Assembly: GCA_002110485.1 (NCBI GenBank)
Contig: MOWL01000001.1
Span: forward strand, 806,001-870,000
Reading direction: 5' to 3'
DNA length: 64,000 bases
Source: Emergomyces orientalis
Lineage: Eukaryota; Ascomycota; Eurotiomycetes; Onygenales; Ajellomycetaceae
The translations under genes and the position numbers were made by a program. The notes beneath the pieces were generated by a model. It was not told the origin of the DNA. It was given only the letters and a program-made list of their open reading frames with translations, and did not search any database. Positions 60,163 to 64,000 of the stretch are shown here, in pieces; the stretch's first letter is position 1, and each line of letters starts with the position of its first letter.

Positions 60163-61319
60163 CATGCGTTTTTTCTCGTAAAGCTCACAGCCAGCCACAA
60201 ACTAGTTATTTTATAGGTTTGCTAAGCTCACACTTCAACCCGGTCTCCAGGAGTCCTCGTGTTTTCCACTCTTGTCCGAAAATTGGTGGCGGCGGAGTCG
60301 AGAGAAGTGGCTATGTTATTTAGCTCCACGCTCGGCTGTATGACAAGAAATGATCAACGCATGGAACCAGAAGGAATGAATGCCTGAGGAGACGCAACAC
60401 CAGAGGACGAACAACCATTTTCTCATTCTTCACGTAACAGGAGCCCTCAACAGTCAATGGGGTATATTGCCAGGTAGATATTTGGTAGAAGAGGATATTG
60501 TCTATCTATAACGAAATTCAAGTACGTAATAATAAGGTATGTGACACTACTGAACCCTCTTGAATATGGAATTCTACCCCTTAAGGTAAATCATAGGTCG
60601 GAAAATACTTTCTGTTTTCGAAAAGTTGCTCGAAGGACGATCTTGTATTTTAGATACATCTCAACCCGAGAATCGATGACTCTAACTGCAGCTTGCCGAT
60701 TTTCATATACCAACTGCCAACAACACGGCACACGACATGGTACCTAATTTGCTCGTCAAGCATTGAGAAATGAAACCCTGTCTCCCTTCAATCCACGGCC
60801 TGCGGGGGTATATACAAAAAATTAGAAAAATACTATGCATAATGTAAAAAAAAAGTCTGTGATAATGTGGACAGACAACGAGATGAGATGAGAAAGAGGA
60901 GAAAGGTTGGTTGAGAAGCTAATGTCGCGGATCAATTTAAGACATGTTATGAGAGGCCGCGACATGAGAAACAAAGATTAGATCTTAAATAACAGAACAA
61001 TGGTGTCCGCCGTTACATGAAAAGAACAATTCTTATAGCGCCATACGTGACGATGCGTCTTCGCCAGTGAGAGTCTTAGACCAAAATAGGTAAACTGTGC
61101 CAAACATATGTCCCAAAATTGCCTGATAGGGTATATCAACGCCGCTTCATAAATAGAAAAATCCAGCCACCTTTGGGTTGATGGAATGCATATTAGAATT
61201 ATAATCGCAAGGAGACCAAGCGATGATAAAAATCAGGAGAAAAAAGGGCAGGAAATTAACCAGGAATTTGGCGCATATGTCGGCCTTGGGCCTCTCGATA
61301 CCTTTCCTCGTGGTACACG
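59361..61319. other. Intergenic, about 2 kb, with ATA microsatellite
   Basis: Promoter side of the GRDP gene on the left and 3' side of the propeller-like gene on the right. The microsatellite at 60131-60160 is the only repeat. No gene or RNA was recognised. Confidence 0.5.
60131..60160. repeat. (ATA)10 trinucleotide microsatellite
   Basis: Ten perfect ATA units, read directly. Confidence 0.92.
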
Positions 61320-64000
61320 TTACAGTATTGAACACCTACCCTCTCTTTTCTTTTTCCTCTCCCTATCAACCTCGCTCCATTCGGCCATTCTGCCTCTCAA
61401 CTCTTCTGCTCTCGTACGTTGTCCTACTCCCGCATCAGAATGGGAGCTTGAAATCATGCGCCCTGAACGTGTGTCAAAGAAAGCACTGCCAGTTGCGAAC
61501 CTACGACGCGGCATGTCTTGTGATCTTGGTCTAGACCTGTGGGTCTCTTGATTTGAACGGACGTTGTAGAGGGTCTCCAAACGGCGAGGTTCATGAGACC
61601 GAAGTTGAGGTGAGGATACGGCTTGAGGTTTTGTAATAACAGGTGAAACGTTCGACGGGTTGGCATACCGGGAAATGCTCTGTGTGCTTCTTGAATCTGA
61701 CTGGGATGATCTCAAATGATCCGACTGTCCATGCTGGGAAGAATTGGCATTTAAGTTCCTTGCCGCTGCTTGGAAGCTTCTTATAGAATCTTGGGTGGCG
61801 GACAATCGTCTGTTTCCCGTGCGAATGTTTGCGTGCGAGCCAGAAAGGGCAGATGGAGGTGATGCATTGGGATCTAGGTCTAAAGGATCGGTAGAGCCAT
61901 TCCTACCAATCACTCGGGATGCCATAGGGCTAGAGTAACGGTATTCTGCGACTGTATGAGGAGCATGGCGGTCTACGCGATCTCTTAAAGTAAACCTAGA
62001 AACTATAGGTGAAATTGGCGACGAATTTTCCGCGTGGGGAACCCCAGAAGCGGTAAATTCTGTCGACGATGCCGAAACTTGTGTATTTAATACAAGCGGT
62101 TGAGCCGGAACGGAGAAGCTCGATGGCCCAGCGCCACCTATATGATTCGGCACGGGTGGCACGGGTGGCACGCTCGGACGGCTTCCACTAGGGGGAAGTT
62201 GTCGACTATCAGGTTGGTTCTCAGTTGAGGTAATCGTCTGGTTTCCGCCGTCGGTAACTGCCCTTGTATGACTTTGGGTGTAGTTCGACCTGTTATTACT
62301 TCTAAGTAGGTTACTTTGCCCTGGAGTCTCGGGGGATGGTCCCGCCCTCGTCCTAAGGACAGTGATACGTTCCATGGTCGACCTCGTTCGTGGCGTAGTG
62401 TTTTGTGAAATGGTTTCAAAACGGGATATTTGTGTCCGTCGTAGATCACGGGAAAAATTTCTATTACGCCTCTGGTCAGTCGATGAGGGCAACAAAGTTC
62501 TTTGAATATGGTCCGGCAGAGGCCCATCCGCATCAGGGGTGTAAGGTGGTGGTGGAGGCACCCAATTATCCGCATCACTTTCATGTGGTACCACCGGTCG
62601 CCGGTTTGTTAAAACAGAATGTGCATAGCGGGCATTATGGAAGCGATTCTGGCCAGGGTCCGCTGCTGCAGCAGTAGCGGCTCGACTAAGAATGTCTCGG
62701 GAACGTGGCTGGGTGTTAGAATACGGACTCTCGACAGCTAGGTTGGGATCTGTGGGGGAACTTGGTTGGGAAAAACTGTTCCGATGCATCCTGGTTGGGA
62801 CTGGTGGAGTGTCAACATGAGTACTTCCAATACTGGCACGGTGTCTGGCGAGCGTAGCAGAGCGTTCAACGACAGCATTACGATTTCGACCCAGTCCGCC
62901 GCGTCGATTGACCCTTGTCCTCCTTCTCTCCAGCTCAACCTCGACATCCATTGTTGAATCCCGTTCTGGTAACGCTATGGGCTCTGCTTCGCCCACTTCA
63001 ATTGTCATCTCAATTGTCTTTCCATCAATTGGCGAACGAGCAAAATCAAAAATGACAATCCTGCCACCATCGACTGGCAAAGGGTCATCGCCCATTTCTC
63101 CGAAGGAAGAGTTAACACCGCCAGGAGCTGCTGCCACGAGTCGCTGAATGCATTGCTCTCCAGGGCTTCCCAGGTTGACGCCGTCTATCCATTTGATTGC
63201 AGTGATATCATTCATAGATGACAGGGACAACCCGTGGATCAAGTGGCTGGGTGGTGTTATCACCTTGTTAAGCCTCTGGGAATTCGTACGAGCTGGCCTT
63301 GAACCCCAATTTCGTTCTAGGACGACATTTGATGCTGAGGGTCGATCCGAGACATCTGGAATTCCATATAGCCACATTCCAGAACCTTGGAAACCCAATA
63401 CTAACAGCTCCCCATTACAGCTTGCGGTAGGCACAATGCTTGGACCGGGTTCTTTCATCTCGCCATCTCCACCAGGTCCCACGAAGTACGTAAACCCACC
63501 CCTGGCATCATCGATCTGGCCAAGCCGAAAAACTTGTAACTGGGTGTCATATCCAACAATCCAAGTGACGCCTTCATCGACAACTGTCGATGGAATCAGG
63601 GTGACGTTATTGTAACCAATCGTGATGTCCGGAGATAATATCTGGGTTGTCCACATCCGGGACTGCAGCTCTGGCGAAGGTAGCTCTGAATCTAAGTCCA
63701 TGTAAAGAGGTGGTGAGATGGATACCATTCTGGCCTCAAGCGGATCGTTCGATGAGCCAACTAACATCAAACCATCCCGGGAAAACGATAACATATCGGT
63801 GTGAAAACATCGTACAGCCCTGCGATCAGTTGCCAGTGCCTTCTCTCCCAAAGCATGAACCTCGATACCTCCATCATAAGCGATGGCCAAAACTGTCCCT
63901 TCCGGTGACAATGAGATTGTACGAGGAATGTTGTCCAAAGTAATGGCCTGAATTAACTTCACATTCCCATTCATCAGGCGGTAGATATTTGCTTGATGGG
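61320..64000 (-). CDS. Beta-propeller-like fungal protein with C-terminal CaaX box, 5' end outside the window
   Basis: Partial gene. The minus-strand frame is open to the window edge (codons for HQANIYRL precede the ATG at 63974), and the sequence LMNGNVKLIQAITLDNIP looks internal, so the true start is probably beyond 64000. The N-terminal about 330 residues read like WD/YVTN propeller blades (TISLSPEGTVLAIAYDGGIEV, MLSFSRDGLMLVGSSNDP, LLVLGFQGSGMWLYGIPD). The next about 500 residues are Arg/Ser/Pro-rich and probably disordered (DNWVPPPPPYTPDADGPLP). The last residues are a basic helix (RERKKKREGR) followed by CSIL and stop. CSIL is a CaaX box with terminal Leu, predicting geranylgeranylation next to a polybasic region, hence attachment to membrane. 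Family and function are not known to me. Confidence 0.85.
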   Translation of the reverse strand, partial: HQANIYRLMNGNVKLIQAITLDNIPRTISLSPEGTVLAIAYDGGIEVHALGEKALATDRRAVRCFHTDMLSFSRDGLMLVGSSNDPLEARMVSISPPLYMDLDSELPSPELQSRMWTTQILSPDITIGYNNVTLIPSTVVDEGVTWIVGYDTQLQVFRLGQIDDARGGFTYFVGPGGDGEMKEPGPSIVPTASCNGELLVLGFQGSGMWLYGIPDVSDRPSASNVVLERNWGSRPARTNSQRLNKVITPPSHLIHGLSLSSMNDITAIKWIDGVNLGSPGEQCIQRLVAAAPGGVNSSFGEMGDDPLPVDGGRIVIFDFARSPIDGKTIEMTIEVGEAEPIALPERDSTMDVEVELERRRTRVNRRGGLGRNRNAVVERSATLARHRASIGSTHVDTPPVPTRMHRNSFSQPSSPTDPNLAVESPYSNTQPRSRDILSRAATAAAADPGQNRFHNARYAHSVLTNRRPVVPHESDADNWVPPPPPYTPDADGPLPDHIQRTLLPSSTDQRRNRNFSRDLRRTQISRFETISQNTTPRTRSTMERITVLRTRAGPSPETPGQSNLLRSNNRSNYTQSHTRAVTDGGNQTITSTENQPDSRQLPPSGSRPSVPPVPPVPNHIGGAGPSSFSVPAQPLVLNTQVSASSTEFTASGVPHAENSSPISPIVSRFTLRDRVDRHAPHTVAEYRYSSPMASRVIGRNGSTDPLDLDPNASPPSALSGSHANIRTGNRRLSATQDSIRSFQAAARNLNANSSQHGQSDHLRSSQSDSRSTQSISRYANPSNVSPVITKPQAVSSPQLRSHEPRRLETLYNVRSNQETHRSRPRSQDMPRRRFATGSAFFDTRSGRMISSSHSDAGVGQRTRAEELRGRMAEWSEVDRERKKKREGRCSIL

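Noticed and set aside
1..64000. Secondary-metabolite gene cluster or CRISPR-like array
   Set aside because: No polyketide synthase, NRPS or terpene synthase core and no regularly spaced repeats; the genes have unrelated functions.

Overview
The window looks like nuclear DNA of a filamentous ascomycete, most likely Eurotiomycetes and possibly Onygenales (the order of Blastomyces, Histoplasma and the dermatophytes). Short GT-AG introns of about 45-280 bases interrupt most genes. The proteins are fungal types: a Zn(II)2Cys6 factor, a GPI-type S10 carboxypeptidase, an Srk1/Rck2 kinase and a cutinase. Long gene-poor, A+T-leaning stretches lie between islands of genes. The order-level assignment is an inference. 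No operons, rRNA, intact tRNA, CRISPR array or recognisable complete transposon was seen.

Left part (0-10 kb): a secreted phage-type lysozyme (GH24); a complete but heavily split NAD+ synthase gene (18 exons, 718 aa); a divergent gene for a probable 25S rRNA methyltransferase (Bmt6 type); and a convergent uncharacterised fungal gene. Centre-left (10.9-18.3 kb): one very large gene that joins a ZNFX1/Hrr1-like SF1 helicase, an NFX1-type zinc-finger segment, a coiled coil and three CbxX/CfqX AAA+ ATPase modules. It carries an apparent one-base frameshift. Next come a cutinase-like gene whose C-terminal catalytic part is missing (19.5-20.3 kb) and an isolated AYR1-like short-chain reductase (24.3-25.2 kb).

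Middle (29-45 kb): an 8-exon MFS transporter, also with a one-base frameshift; an Srk1/Rck2-like stress kinase; an unrecognised, possibly broken coding segment at 39 kb; and a GPI-type serine carboxypeptidase. Right part (48-64 kb): a long disordered protein, a small hypothetical protein, a PriB-like Zn2Cys6 transcription factor, a glycine-rich-domain (GRDP/DUF1399) protein, and the 3' part of a beta-propeller-like protein that ends in a CaaX prenylation box and runs off the window edge.

The genes do not form a pathway. Secreted or surface enzymes (lysozyme, cutinase, carboxypeptidase, transporter) suggest nutrient acquisition or competition. The NAD synthase, rRNA methyltransferase, reductase, kinase and transcription factor are housekeeping or stress functions. 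The most unusual object is the helicase plus triple AAA+ fusion.
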